Assembly: GCF_003073045.1 (NCBI RefSeq)
Contig: NC_037603.1
Coordinates: 19,040,192 to 19,104,191 of the forward strand
Direction: 5' to 3'
From: Pomacea canaliculata
Lineage: Eukaryota > Mollusca > Gastropoda > Architaenioglossa > Ampullariidae
Length of the DNA: 64,000 nucleotides
Below the pieces are notes generated by a model. It did no database searches and was not told where the DNA came from. It worked only from the letters and a program-made list of their open reading frames with translations. Position 1 is the first letter of the stretch; the number at the start of each line of letters is the position of its first letter. A program made the translations under genes and the position numbers. Positions 1 to 13,180 of the stretch are shown here, in pieces.

Positions 1-203
1 TCTGCTTTTTTAAGGAAATGTTTTTCATCACACCACTTCTGCTCGAAGAACTAAAAATAACAAATGAATAATGTTCTGTGTGCTCCTTAGTGCCCTAATA
101 TGTTTCTTATCTATGTATATCTATCCTATTATTGTGCATGAAAAGTTGTTTCACAGTTTCAGAACCTGTGGATCGGGTCGTGTTATGCTTGAGAAGGACA
201 GTC

Positions 204-240
<37 letters not shown>

Positions 241-255
241 GGCAGGCAGGCAGGC

Positions 256-328
<73 letters not shown>
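204..328. repeat. (CAGA)n microsatellite
   Basis: A tetranucleotide CAGA/GACA array of about 125 bp, interrupted by a short block of CAGG units near 240-256. Reading frames through it on both strands give only Asp-Arg-Gln-Thr or Cys-Leu-Ser-Val periodic peptides, which are repeat artefacts and not genes. Confidence 0.95.
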
Positions 329-331
<3 letters not shown>

Positions 332-1154
332 AAAATAAAAAGCATAAAATTAGGTATGATAGTGAGAATTTCATATATTAAAATATTTTTTAAAAAGTGT
401 TATGGGTGTAATTAACAAAAGTCGACAGCTGAAACATTTAACCCATTGGTAAAATCTTGTGACCACCAAACATTTCAGGAATTTAAGCCGCTAAAAGAAT
501 ACAAGCGATTAGTAAGAATAAAAACAAAAGGTGTCGGACATCAATACCTATGCACGCAAACGCAGGCTTTTCGTGGTACAAAGCAATCAAACACTAGCGA
601 AGTTCTTACCACAAAGTCCACAGATTTTTCTGTAGTGTCGATGGTGGAAGCATCCTCCTCCATGATCTTTACCAACGGACGTCAGTAGACGATCGACTGG
701 TGCCGTCCTACCTGCCAGGTGAGTCAAGAGCCTCACGAGACCAGAGCGTGTGGGGCGGACCCACGTGGGATCGAATCCTTCCTTGCTTTCCTGACCCACT
801 TCAACTTACAGCATGAACATAATTTTTGGTTTTTGAAAACCTAGAAATGTCACGAAGCTGGAGTTCTCTGAGGAATATCAATTCACTTTTTGTGCTTTCT
901 TTGCGGTTTGTCTTTACACGATGCTAAAAACAAGTCCCTTGAAGCCATACAGGGTTTCGCCGCGGAGGGGGAGGAGGGGAGGATGTAGCCACAAACACAT
1001 ATTCAACAAGTTTTTTTGACAGGCTTGAAATGTTCGACCCAGGGAATGTAATTGGCGGGTGAGAAAGAGATAAAGTTTTTCCTGGAGTTCAAATTAGGAA
1101 AGAAAAGATCTGGCTTCTTTTGAAAGATGGATGGATAGTGTGATTTATCTTTGC

Positions 1155-1392
1155 ATCTTATTCTTCAGTCCTGTCTTCTTGCTTTGTGTGTGTATGGGCG
1201 TGTGCTTAGTTCTTCTGTGTGGTGTGCATGTGTGTGGGGATGGGTAGATATTTGTGGTGCATGTGTGTGTTGGTGGTGCGTGAGTGTGGTATTTTTTTCT
1301 TGTGGTGGTGGTGTTGTGTGTCTAGTGCGCATGCGTCCGTTTGTGGGAGAGAGAGCGAGAGATAGAGAGAGTGAGAGAGAAAAAGAGAATAA
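1155..1392. repeat. GT-rich then GA-rich low-complexity tract
   Basis: An imperfect GT-rich stretch (about 1,180-1,330) passes into a GA-rich stretch (about 1,345-1,392). It explains the low-complexity open frames on both strands here. Confidence 0.7.
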
Positions 1393-1964
1393 GGTCACGA
1401 TAATAGAAACAGAAATTGTCCTGCAGACCTACACTCGAGTGTATCCACTTGTCTCCACGGGCAGGTCCCTGCATGGTTTAAGTTATACAATCAACAAATA
1501 CCATCAAGTGTGTAACTCTGTGATCTTTGTCCATTGAAAATGTCATCAGCAACTGTACACTGTCTGGGCATCAGAGGTTCCATCGAGTTCCTATCAAATA
1601 TTTACAGCTCTCTTTGCATGAGCAGATAATTCCAGAAACGGATGCTCTCGGTATCACTGAACATCGACATTTTCTCTTTCTCTCTCCCTCCCTTCTCTGT
1701 AGTTTGGTAACACCCCTTCCTCGTCTCTCTCTCCCCGTCTGCTGCAGCCTCCGCTCAACTCTTCCTGTTCTTTTATTTGATTCCTTTTTTGTTCCACTCA
1801 TAAAACTGCAAGCTATTTTTAACTGCACTGCTTTTTTTTTTGATAAACTTGATTTATTTAATATTGTTTCCCTCAACTGATGACTCGTTACCACTCGACA
1901 ATTAACAGGACTGAAAGGTGAGAAAAACGAATCTATTAAGTCTTAGTTCATTGTTAAGGTTTAC

Positions 1965-1990
1965 AACAACAGCAGCAGCAGCAGCAACAG

Positions 1991-2021
<31 letters not shown>

Positions 2022-2034
2022 AATAATAATAACG
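1965..2034. repeat. CAG/CAA/AAT trinucleotide repeats
   Basis: Successive short runs of CAG, CAA and AAT triplets. No open gene includes them. Confidence 0.85.
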
Positions 2035-4368
2035 ATTAAATAAAGATTAAAATTAAAAACATTTATACTCATTGGTCACTGCTTGTCTGTCCATCGACCT
2101 CTGGTCAGAAATAAGTCAGGTCAAAGATATTATTTTTTACAATCTATATTTGGACTATCATGTCAATAAAAACTAATTTTAGCAGTTTTGAGGATAAATA
2201 TCTTACCATGTATACTGTAGTGTCAGGGTGTATTTTAAAAGGATCAGCTAATGTGGCCCTGTTGCTAGAGTTGTGGGTAAAATGTTGCGGGGACAAGGCT
2301 TGCATCTGTCTGTTGCCCAACCCCAGATGATGGCGGCGGCTTGATGAGGGAAGGTGAGAGGCTGTGGGCGGGAATGAGAGAAAAGAGAAAAAGGTCTTTT
2401 TTGTTTCTTTGTGAACTGATATGTTTGCCTTTAGCTTACACAGCCTTTTATCACTGGAAGAGTTCTCGCCATTGCCACACGCACAGACCTGTGAAACCAT
2501 TATCTACATTTAGTTGCCCTTTCTTCTGACAATCATTTCAGTGATTATAGCCCATGTTCATCGTGGCTGGGTGCTGTAACTGAACACAGGAGCAGATGGA
2601 AGATGTTGGCTGATGGTCTACAGATCCTCTTCTCGCGTGCGGTCCAGGATAATGCATAACCTTTGAACCCTTTAATGTGGAGGTCATTGACATGGCAGGT
2701 CTTCCTCTCGTGCACCGAGTGCTGCAGCTCTCTCTGTCTTCGTTATATTCCCTAGCAGATCGTTCTAACGATACCTAAGAGTGTAAAACAATTCCCAAGT
2801 CATTGGGTTGAGCTCTTTACATTTATGTCCTCAAACTGCAGTAAATATTTCTGTCCACTGGATCGAGATCCCCGCCTACAAACATCGCCATGGACAGGAC
2901 GACATGAAGATCCGTCACATCCCGAGGATCCAGTGATTCTCTTCCAAGTCTCGAACTGTAAACACTTTTTGTTAATACATTCTTATGATTTTTAACCTCT
3001 TTCTTGTAAGCAGTGTAACTCGAATATTTATTCCTTTTTTGGAAAATTCGTTTTGTGCTGAACGCAGCACAATCATTCGCAAAAACCCAGATGTATACCA
3101 TTTTTTTTTATTTTTCGTTTCTATTGTACATAGCACTTTGATATTTGTGTTGCTGAGGTTGAGCATCTGGAGACAAAGTAAGCTTCCTGCTGGAGGAATA
3201 TTTATCAGCTGATCAAGAAGTTAAGCTTTTATTTACATTTCTGTTCGGAAGTTATGTTTACTCTCCCTCTCTCCTGATGGATGGCAGGTAAACATCCGAG
3301 ATGTAACAATGTGCAGAGCAGCCCAAAGTCTGTTTTTTATTGTGCAGTTGAGCTGATGCGTATTTATTCTTTCTTTTAGTGTTTCTTGTTCTGTTTTCTT
3401 TACTCTAACACACACTCACAGAGAGAGAGAGACTGCTTTCTGTCTCAGGGTGGCTTACACACTCTTCACTAGGAGGAGGACATTGTGAAGCTCACCTCCC
3501 AGGCTTGTAGTAAACTACGAAGAGTCTTCATGTTTTATTCAGCACTTCTAATGGTCGGCAAAATTTAAAATCTGATATCATTTCACAGTTCTAAGTATGT
3601 AGACTCACAATCCTTAGTAGATACCAAGCGCAAAAGCAGAAAAAAAGAAAGGTTGTTGATTTCATGTTACCTAAGTCTACGAGTTATAAGTCTCTGAAAG
3701 TGTCCTGGAAAGCTTTTGTACCGGCTTGAGTAGCGGGATAACCAAATTATCTTAAAACTTAAATTATCCGGGAATTGCGGGGGTTAGAATTGTGATGAAG
3801 AAAGAAGGTTGGGAAGAGGTCAGTCAAATTTTCAATGTCTCTGTGGGGACTATATTGCCGACATTCGAGTTTGCGATTGGGCAATACCGTTAGCAAAGTT
3901 GATGATTTTCTGAAACACAAGAGTGAGAGGGAGGCTGCCAGAAAGTCTGAGAGAAGAAACCCACAACAATAATAACTGTCTGTGTTGCGTTCAGCATCGC
4001 GTGCTTTTTGGATGTTTGGCTCTGGTCACGTGGGCCGCTTACTATGTTACCCTTCCATTGGACGCAAAGAAATTGCTATTACCCTTTAACAAACTGCTGC
4101 GAGCTTTATCCATTTGCGAGGAGACTGCGGTGAAACCTCAGATCCGAAATGGCTTCATTGGGAATAAAGCTTGCATTTTGAAGGGAGCAGCACATGAAAA
4201 ACAAGCGATCACTGAAGCCCCAAATTGGTTCTCGCGACTCCGCCGGCCCGCCGCGTGTTTTTAACCCGCGGGCTATGTTCTCGAAAGGTCAAGCTTTTTT
4301 CGGTTGCCGTGGCCGCCTGAGTGATAACTCTCACACACCTATTGGCTGCACGACCGTCAACTTTTCTT

Positions 4369-4370
4369 TT

Positions 4371-4402
<32 letters not shown>
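4369..4402. repeat. poly-T tract
   Basis: An almost pure run of about 33 T. It has no adjacent retrocopy features that I could recognise, such as target duplications or a coding body. Confidence 0.85.
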
Positions 4403-4404
<2 letters not shown>

Positions 4405-7400
4405 CGTTCTTGCTCTTCTTGGACCTTGCGGGAAGGCAGCGAGTACCCGATGGTCCTGGACATCTTTTCATATGTTAAAGAGAGACTATTTTTAGCACAG
4501 GTTATTTACATTAAACGTACTGCACGTCCTTATATTTTGGATTTTTAAAAAAATTGTCGGCGGTTTAGAATGTATATTTAAATTTTGGTCTGGTGGTATC
4601 GGCAGATTTTGATGAAACCATTTGGTGAAGTCCCTGCTTGGAGCACACAATAATTTTCTATTTTTGTATGCACAACGCGCAACTACTGAAGGTTATCAGC
4701 ACAAATTATTATTTTATTTATTTTTGTTGAAGCCATGTGTCTGGAGGTTCCGCAGAATGTCGAAGCTTGCTCGGGCCTGCGAATCGGTGCAAGGGAGAGG
4801 GGTGTAAAGTGTACCCGCCTCCACCCTGTATCATGATAGCCACCCTGTTGACAGTCGGGGACCGGACAGCCCATAGAAGGTTATGCTCGTTAAAATTTTG
4901 TGATAACTGCAAGTCGATGAACTACATTGAGAGGAAACCTCACGACATCCGGTCACCCAGTGCACTGTAAAGATAAACCAGTTCGTGACATGGCCAAACA
5001 TGTCTGCTTCTCCTTCACACCATTGTCCTCATCATATCACTGTCTTATTACAGCATTTATTATCTATTGAGCATTACATCATTGTCTTACTGTAGAACTT
5101 TATTGTTGCTTCTTTCGTTTTCTTGTTTTTTTTTTTTCCTTCTTCTTCTCTCCTTTTTGTGGACTTCGTGTTCTTTTCCTTTTTCGTCTCTTAAGTCTCA
5201 TTCTTTCTATGGCGCACATCCAGTAATTCATTTGATAAGGCACACAATGCTCATTTGGAACCGTCATTTGGAACAATCAAAAAGCTATACAGCTTGTCAA
5301 GTAATCCATCCACATCAGCTGGTGCAGTAGTCCATCCACCATCAGATGTTAAAAGCCAGTAAATTTACAGCAGCAAATCGACTGATGTTTGCTCAAGTCT
5401 GATATGGCTTATCTCCAGCAACAAACTCCTCCAAACCACTCGAACATTATCAAGCCTTTCATTCACGTGCACCAACTGCCAAATAAAAATTTTCAAATAT
5501 TGTAGCAAAGGTAATAGGCAGTTGAAATACCTGACATCTATGAACAATGTGACCTCTGTATGTGTGGAGTGGGTGTTGCTTGCGGGTGCCACGTGTGGTT
5601 TTCAAAAATCAGATCTGTTTTATGTCCTCCTACCAGACCCACATAGGTTGACCTCAGCAAACTGATGATTCCTCACCTTGCCAGTAAAAACGATACGAGG
5701 TCCCTTACTGAGAACCACATTGATTTCAAGATATAAACAACATGATCTCGCACCTGCCAAATCCAGTTTTGTGCAACAAAATGCGGAGCGAATCCAATTG
5801 CTTCATGTTCGCCATGTCAGAAAAAGAACAAACAGGTACGCATCCACATTCTGATTAAACTGCCCGAGTTTCTCGCATGTCCGGAATCAGTGTAAACTAC
5901 ACTTCTCTCGCCTGCTTGTTTTTCTTTTTTCTTCTTTAGCTGCGGACTGGTGTTGATGAGTTGCACTCACCATCACACCACAGCACCAAGAGACCAGAAA
6001 TATTCATCTCTGACACATTAGTGTTGGCCTGACATGTCAATTAAATGAGCAGTGACATCGATACAGGTCTGTTCCAGGTTTCAGACATTTAGCACGACTC
6101 TGCTTCAGAAATTGCAGATGACAGGTAAGCAGAAGCTGGTGATGTCACCTTTTTGAGAGTGGACTTGGTGATGTATCACATCCCTTCCTGCACCACGTTA
6201 ATTTCCTTTTGTTCTGGTCTGGTCCTGTCTGTCTGTCTGGTCTGTCGTCTGTTCTTTTTAAAAACCTCAAAGTTCACGTGAATGGAGGCCGACACAAAGT
6301 GTCCGTGCTTGGTCATTGTGTGAAGAGACACTCATTAATCAAATTTCCCCTGGAAGAGCAGGGTCTTTAAGCTCTATTGAGTCGGTTGGATAATCCAAGT
6401 CTCAGGATTAAAGTTATCAAGCCCTTACGGTCGTCCCGCTTCATCCTCATCTCCAGCTCTCCATTGAGGTTGAGGTGCAGTTGACCTGCAGTCTAACCAC
6501 GAGGTTTGGTTTGACGGCTTTGACACTAATATTTTAAGAAACATTTTAGTTAGACCTGCCTTATCTTCCACTCAGTCGCAATAGTGCCTCCCATCCACCA
6601 CAGGTCTCTTTTAGTTTTTCTGCTCTCAGATTTAATTTTGGTCCTCTCTCTCTGGTCCTCCGGTCACATATCGCCATTGTGAGAATTGCAGCACAGCCAC
6701 TCGATCCTTCTAACACTAAGTGTCGCCGTTCTTTCATTTTCCACGAAATTTCCTTTCATTTCATTTAATCAGCATTCTCCTTGACATCATATCATTCTGT
6801 CTTCACTAATTTATCGCCTTGCCCATTCTAAAACTGCAGCTTGCATGTAATTCATAGTACAAACTCGGGTTAGATACTTTAGGACCAAGATGCTAGCAAG
6901 CGGCTTCTCACAGAGAGAATATCATTAACTAAACCCGACAGAGACAACTGTCACGATGCTTTTCCAACGATGAACTGTCTGAGAACAAGGACACTTCTAT
7001 ATGAAGGAGGTATAATGGAAGACAGGAACGTGGTTATGTTTCTAGAGGAACTGGCTCAGCCTGTTTGTAATTGGTTCTGAACATCCCGACACCCAGAAAG
7101 GAGTCAGTATCAGAGAGAGAGAGAGAGGGAGGAAGGAGGGTGGAAAGATAAACAAGTCTTTTGCGATGCTTCCTGAAAACCTTAAAAATACAGCAATCTA
7201 ATTTTAAGTGTTTTTGGTTGATTTCTCTCAAGAAATTATTATTTTCATAAAAATCAGGTCATTAATAAGACTAGATTCCTCTAGATACCATACAACAAAC
7301 ACAGCGACAGCAACATCACACAGACAACGCAACATGAGAAACACAACAAACAACACACACTCGATCCTACCATTGCAGTTATACAATGGGTGTGCACGTG

Positions 7401-7744
7401 CTCTTACCAAGTCAATCAAAGTCCGCATGAAGATAATCTGTCTTCAGCTATCGATGTGAATTAATCTTTATTCGCTGAACTCTCACAGCTCAGCAACTCA
7501 GCCCAGAAGGGGCCATCTTGGAAGCCATCGTTGTCCAACGGCTGCGCACTCCACCTGCTGTCCGCTGCCTCCCGTAAAATTGTGTTTTGTCACTGCGGGC
7601 AAAGGATAATAAAGACACGGAAAAAGACGGGAAATTGGAAGAAGAAAAAGGGAATCATGCTACTGATTGCAAAATTAAATCAAGGAAGGAAACACGAACA
7701 ATATTTACTCATCTGTTCTCTTCCTGAACATGCGAGTCTTAGTG

Positions 7745-7799
7745 TGTGGTGTTGTGTGTGTGTGTGTGTGTGAATGTGTGTAGTGGTGTGTGGTGGGTG

Positions 7800-7832
<33 letters not shown>

Positions 7833-7857
7833 GAGTGTGTGTGTGTGTGTGTGTGGC
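7745..7857. repeat. (TG)n microsatellite
   Basis: A GT/TG dinucleotide array with several interruptions, about 113 bp long. The Val-Cys-rich open frame over it is a repeat artefact. Confidence 0.9.
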
Positions 7858-9646
7858 GTGTTTTATTTGTAAACAACTTCAACTTCAATCCATTTCATTT
7901 AGATACCTGTTCCTACAGTGCCTTGTACATTAAACACACGATTCTAAATGTAATTTTTCAATTTCTCAAGATGCTATATTTTTTTAAACAGCAAACATGC
8001 CAAGTACCCTATATAATCATCGCACCCTCATTTCCATAATATGTGAAAACAAACTTAAAGGTAGTTTAATTTATTTAAATTATTTACTTCTTATGCCACA
8101 TCAGTCCTCTTGTGCTAAAAGATATATTGTATTCATCGGGTGATACTGTAGACACATACATGCGACATGCGACATGCGACCTCGTGATGAGGAGAGACAA
8201 GTCCCTACAGACTATCAAAAGGTGAAATACAATAGAAATGGTTTGTATGATGCAAAGGTTTCAACCATCAGGCCATGGCAGCTGTCATTATTTATTAAAG
8301 GCCGGAGGGTGAGGTGAAAGCTCAAGGGTGACACTCCGAGCAGATGGACCTGTCATCTGTGGATACTGGAGAGCTTATCTTCTGGATGGATGGGTGTGCA
8401 CAAATAAGATATAATTTCTGTGTGTGGACGGAGAGGTGTGCACCCCAACTTGTCTGAAGCTAATAAATTATTAACTTGTTTGATTCTTGTTAGTTGCAGA
8501 GACATGGCAATAATGTCGCCTTTGATGGTATCATCTGCTTGGTGCTGTACACATCAATCCTTCATGTTTTTACTTTACTTTCGATTTTTTTATTTTATTT
8601 CTTTTTTATATCAAATGAAAGCGCAGTCAAGGGAAATGAAAAGTGATTGGTATTATTGCAAATACAGGCGAGGCCTTTCTAACCAAATTGTATCTACCAG
8701 TCTCAGATGGCATGTTCAAGGGCTGATGCCAGATTTCTCACCAGGACCAGATGTTCTTGGAGGTATCACCTTCACTGTAATGGCGATAAATCCGCATCAT
8801 TGACAGCAGGCCTAGAGAAAATATCCAGGGGATACTTTTTGTCTGGAACCTAGAAAGTTGTCAGTGTCAGAAATGTCGGGTCACCGAGTACAAAAGTACA
8901 TGGCCCGGATTTGCGGCAGAGAAAGTTCTCAGAAACCATATTGAAGTGTAGCCCACTTGATCCACTTAATGTGAAGACTGACAGAAATCCGAAACCGCAA
9001 GGGCGACTGTAAATATAAAACAAAGAATGAGAGATTATAAAACTAATACTGATGATGGAAGGATTACATTGTGACATTCCCTAGCTCAGACATTCCTTTC
9101 TTCCTTCCTCCATCATAGTCTTCTGAATCGTCTTCATCTTAGTCCTCTTTCATCTTCTTCTCTGTACTGTATGCTTTCAAAGGAAATTTCTAGGTGCTGA
9201 AACAGTCAAAATCCTTTTTCACATTAAAGTCCTATTATACTGAGTTATAGCGAAATAAAAGATTGATAAACACTGAAAAAATATTTTCTCTTATTTCATA
9301 TCTATTATTGTAAGCACGAAGACTAAGAAGAACTATACTTGCAATGTACAATCATTCAACGATGCTCACAATGAAAAAATCATTTCATCCTTCGAATACA
9401 AGTATTCGCCTTTTTTTTTTTTAAACCAAACCTCGCGAGGTGGACAAATAATAATTGAAAGAGATGTTAAGCAAGCAAGCCATCCATCTCAAGGAAAGCT
9501 GTAGTTCAGGCATGCTCCAGTACATGCAACAGAACAATTAACTATTATGTAATTTGTTTTGTTTGGTAATGACACTGTGGCAGTGAGCATGCCCAGTGTG
9601 ATGGATGTTACAGAGAATTGCCTGACACCACCTCTCTGTCTGCATC

Positions 9647-9823
9647 ATGCACCGGATCCTCCTGCCGCCGAGCTTCTACGAGAGGAACCGTCGCCACGGA
9701 CAACTCGGACTGTTATGGATGCGAGATGCCACCATAACATGGACTCTGAAAGAAAACATTGAAACGGTTTTTCTGATTTGTTTATTGTTTATTTCTTCGC
9801 TAACATATCTTGTCTGTGTTTAA
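9647..9823 (+). CDS. 58-codon small ORF with hydrophobic C-terminus (hypothetical)
   Basis: An ATG-to-TAA frame of 58 codons. The first 40 residues are mixed and charged (starting MHRILLPPSF, with YERNRRHGQL after it). The last 18 or so residues (VFLICLLFISSLTYLVCV) are strongly hydrophobic, as in a tail-anchored or small membrane peptide. An overlapping frame from about 9,601 is also open, so the true coding frame is unclear. No family is recognised and no splice partners were found. It may well be a chance ORF. Confidence 0.2.
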   Translation: MHRILLPPSFYERNRRHGQLGLLWMRDATITWTLKENIETVFLICLLFISSLTYLVCV

Positions 9824-12705
9824 AATATCCATCTTGGCCAATGTCGATGGTGTGGGTCTCATGGAGAGAAAGTTTCATAAAAGGAAGTAGAAAAGAAAAG
9901 CAAAATGCTGATCAAGCTTTGGATTTCAGTGATCTTTGTAAACAACATCCGTTGTCAATGTTTTCCTTCGCCAGTGCCATTGCCACTGAGCCCCAAGACA
10001 TTGTCAGCATGGATGACCGTATGCCGCAGGTCAACAATGGCAACAGATTGACAAAAAGAACATTTTCTAGAATGTTCTGCATTCACTTCTTTTATCAAGA
10101 AACGCATGCAAATGACTGAATGTAAATTTATGTTTGATCGGCTGTACTCAAGAAAGAAAGACACAGACTGTCAAAAAGAAAAAAACAAAACAAACCAAAG
10201 AGAGTAGGAATAAAAAGAAGGAAAAACTAAAATCAAAGAATATAAATTATGAGCAAACTAAGGGGATAAACAGAATAGGTCTGAGCTACAATAAAGGAAT
10301 ATTCTAGTTGCAGAAGTCCAGGGTGGATTTTCAAACATTGAGCTGTCTTTAAAGATGACTTTCCCAGAAAGATGGCAAGAGTTAGAAAAGCGAAGACAAT
10401 GTAACTGTGTTTATAACACAGAAAGAGGTCATGAAAGTATGATCTTATTTCTATAAGATTTTTTTCTGACATATCAATTCTGAGATTTGTCAGATCCAAT
10501 CAGCGCTTTAAGATGTCACAAGCACTCAACACAGCAGCAAGGTATTTTTAGAAACACTCATATCCCACATTCTTTGTTGTCATATCACCCTCAACAACAA
10601 CTCTTCGACGATGGGAGACATTAGGGCGACTACTGCGTTGTTTAACAAGAAATTATAGCCGAGAAAGTTCCAGCAAATTTTCCAGTGAAGTGGACAACAG
10701 GAATACCAGCAAGCCAGAGTTTTCAGAAAAAAACTTGCAGTGAGCTTACAATCTAAAAAGCTTTCTGCAACCGGCTTCCATCGCCATTGAAACCTTAGAG
10801 TAGCTTTTCCCAAATTATTTTTTTAAAATTCCGACGATAGTGTAAAGATGGTGAGTCTCTTTCAAACTCTCTAGAAACCTGCTCATCCAAACAGGTCTGG
10901 GATCTCCAAAATGTTAAAGGCCAGCCCGAGTGTAAATAATTTTCAAAGCAGTCGTCTTCATTTCTTATTCCCCAATAAAACTAAAACCTAGTTTTCACTT
11001 TCGAGGCCTGAGTGTTCCAGCGGTGACTTATTTTACCAGAAGTCACAAAAGCCTCCCTGATTAGGCCTCGCCTCATTAGCACACACCTGTGACCTTTGGT
11101 GACGTCATGAATTTAAGCCAATACATTGTGATCAAAATAATAAATAAAAATTCACAGTATGTTTTCAGACAAACTGAAATGACAACACTGTGCTAGTCTA
11201 ACCTGACTGCTACTTTAAACTGAGTTTTAAGTCTGACCCGGGGTTGGCCTTTAAACTGGGGTGTGTATGTGCTTAGAGTGCTTCCCCTTGTCGGTTTTCC
11301 GACACTTGCACCCTCCAGACAGAAATGTCATCAGACAGGCGAAATGGATTGGTAAACTGTACAAGGATGAGTTCCCAAATTAGGCTCACAGGTCAGCCAA
11401 CATCTCCTGTGCCAAACATTTCATTGAAGCAGTGCAATGGCGAGTGTGGGTCAGACTTATTGACAGAGTCACTCCCAGGGAGATACGATCGCCATCAGCC
11501 AGATGTCGGCAATGACTCGTGAATCACTCAAACAAACGTTACATCGAATTGTCAATAACAATATCAGACCCCAGCCAATGAGCAGGACATTAACAAACAA
11601 ATTGCAAACATGTAAACATATGGATCCATACTGACTCAGAGGTATAGGGAGGACAGTCGTTGGTCATCAACCTTACAACAAACCTAACTGGCCAGTGATG
11701 TCAGCAGGTGTCTGACAAACCTTCCAGGACTAGACATCAGGGAATAAAAGTGTTTAAACGAAATAAACACGAGTTTATTATGTGTAAATAGTAAACAACC
11801 ACGTTTTCAGAATCGGATTCAGTTGTTTTCTCTGCATGAATGCGTCTTTTCAAGCATTGTCGACTCAACACTTTTTCATCAAAAAGTGCATCAAACCTCA
11901 GAGGTCAGGAAGTGGGTGGACAAACGGGTGCCGAAGTCTCCCAGGGGTAGCATTCATTTCTAAACTAAGTGCTCAAGGGACATGCAGGCTTTTGCGGAGG
12001 TGACACACATTAAGATATGACAGGAAGTGGAATCTTTTTTCACCCTGACAGACGCCAGAGGAAAACTCTCGGGACTTGAAGATAATCGACTCATTTGTTC
12101 CCATCCTCGCTTGTCTGTAATCAAGATGTCAGCAGCTCGCATCTCGCTCAGTCTCGGTAAATTTATGCCAAAAATAAGCATAAAAAGATAATTTTTAGTC
12201 TCGCACAGGACATATTGAAAATAGTGATCAAGGAATGGAATGATGACATTTGACAATGACATCAATAAGCAGCGAACAGTTCTGCAAAAATGTGATATGT
12301 AACGATGGTGTGTGAATAATTATTACTGAGAACGGGATCGAGGTGTGGTTGAATATTGAATAATAACACTGACAAAACACGGCATGGAATCTCTCTCCAT
12401 CCTTCTCCGTTTCTTTTTTTTTTTTTTTTTTTTTTTCAAGCACACGCACACAGATAGAGCAAGTTTATTTTTGTTTATTTCATTATTTTTGCATTTTAAA
12501 AAGAATGGAAGAATCGACATACACACTGAATGGAATTCATAACAAAGCAGCCTTAGGTGTAAATTTTTACGAAAATACCGATAACCCAGTCACCCAGGTA
12601 CTCAACTCTCACTGGTATTTTGAAATGTCTTTTTTCTTGACCTCAGTGGATCTGGTTTAAGCTCTGTAAGAGTGAGTAATTAACTTTATAAAAAGTGATT
12701 TACAG
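9824..12705. other. intergenic, nothing recognised
   Basis: AT-rich sequence without recognisable coding domains, RNA genes or mobile-element ends. Short open frames on both strands lack domain content. Confidence 0.45.
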
Positions 12706-12851
12706 AGAAAAAAGATAAAGGCAGCCTTGACTCCGGCAATGTTATAGAGGACCTCTCCAGTTCCCGTTCTTCTCGAGAGGCTAACATCGTCTTACGGAGC
12801 TTTTCTGCTTCTTTGTTCACCTGGTCTGCTGTAGGGGGCGCTGAGCACTAG
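12706..12851 (+). CDS. possible terminal exon (hypothetical)
   Basis: An acceptor-like TTTACAG precedes an open frame of about 48 codons ending in TAG at 12,849-12,851. The peptide contains a Ser-rich central part (EDLSSSRSSREAN). No protein family is recognised and no upstream exon was linked, so this rests only on codon appearance and the acceptor. Confidence 0.2.
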
Positions 12852-13063
12852 CTTTCCATATTCAGCTCGCCAACAATGAATACTCCGACTTTCCAATTAC
12901 AGCTTTCCGTGCTCTACAGCTTCGAGGTCAGCCACTAATCAGGCAACCTAACGATTTTTTTTTCTTTTGAGATTTTGTGGCGGAAATTCTCCTCGAAACC
13001 AAGAGACCAGGTATGGATTGTTTGTAATCCATGTCGCAAGAAAGTGTTTGGCGGCGAGTTTTA

Positions 13064-13180
13064 TGGCCTAGTCACGTGGCCAAGTCGCATAGCCTAGCCT
13101 CATGGCCAAGTCGTATGGCCTAGTCTCGTGGCCAAGTCTCATAACCTAGCCTCATGGCCTAGTCTCATGGCCAAGTCGCA
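13064..13180. repeat. 13-bp minisatellite, nine units
   Basis: Nine head-to-tail 13-bp units of the form TGGCC[A/T]AGTC[N]C[A/G], in which units with TGGCCAAGTCGCA and TGGCCTAGTCTCA types largely alternate. The array ends ten or so bases before a GAAGGTAAGT splice-donor-like site at about 13,195, so it may lie in a transcribed leader. Confidence 0.9.

Larger units (their letters stand above)
1..9646. other. left intergenic stretch, no gene recognised
   Basis: Apart from the simple repeats listed separately, I see no open frame with a recognisable domain and no convincing series of splice-compatible exons. Near 720-780 there is a weak RNA polymerase III B-box-like string (GGATCGAATCC), without a supportable tRNA fold. 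Confidence 0.5.

Noticed and set aside
71-415. Overlapping frames with Asp-Arg-Gln-Thr repeats
   Set aside because: Translation of a CAGA microsatellite.
720-790. Possible tRNA-derived SINE or tRNA gene, from a B-box-like GGATCGAATCC
   Set aside because: No matching A box at the right distance, no cloverleaf and no second copy noticed in the window.
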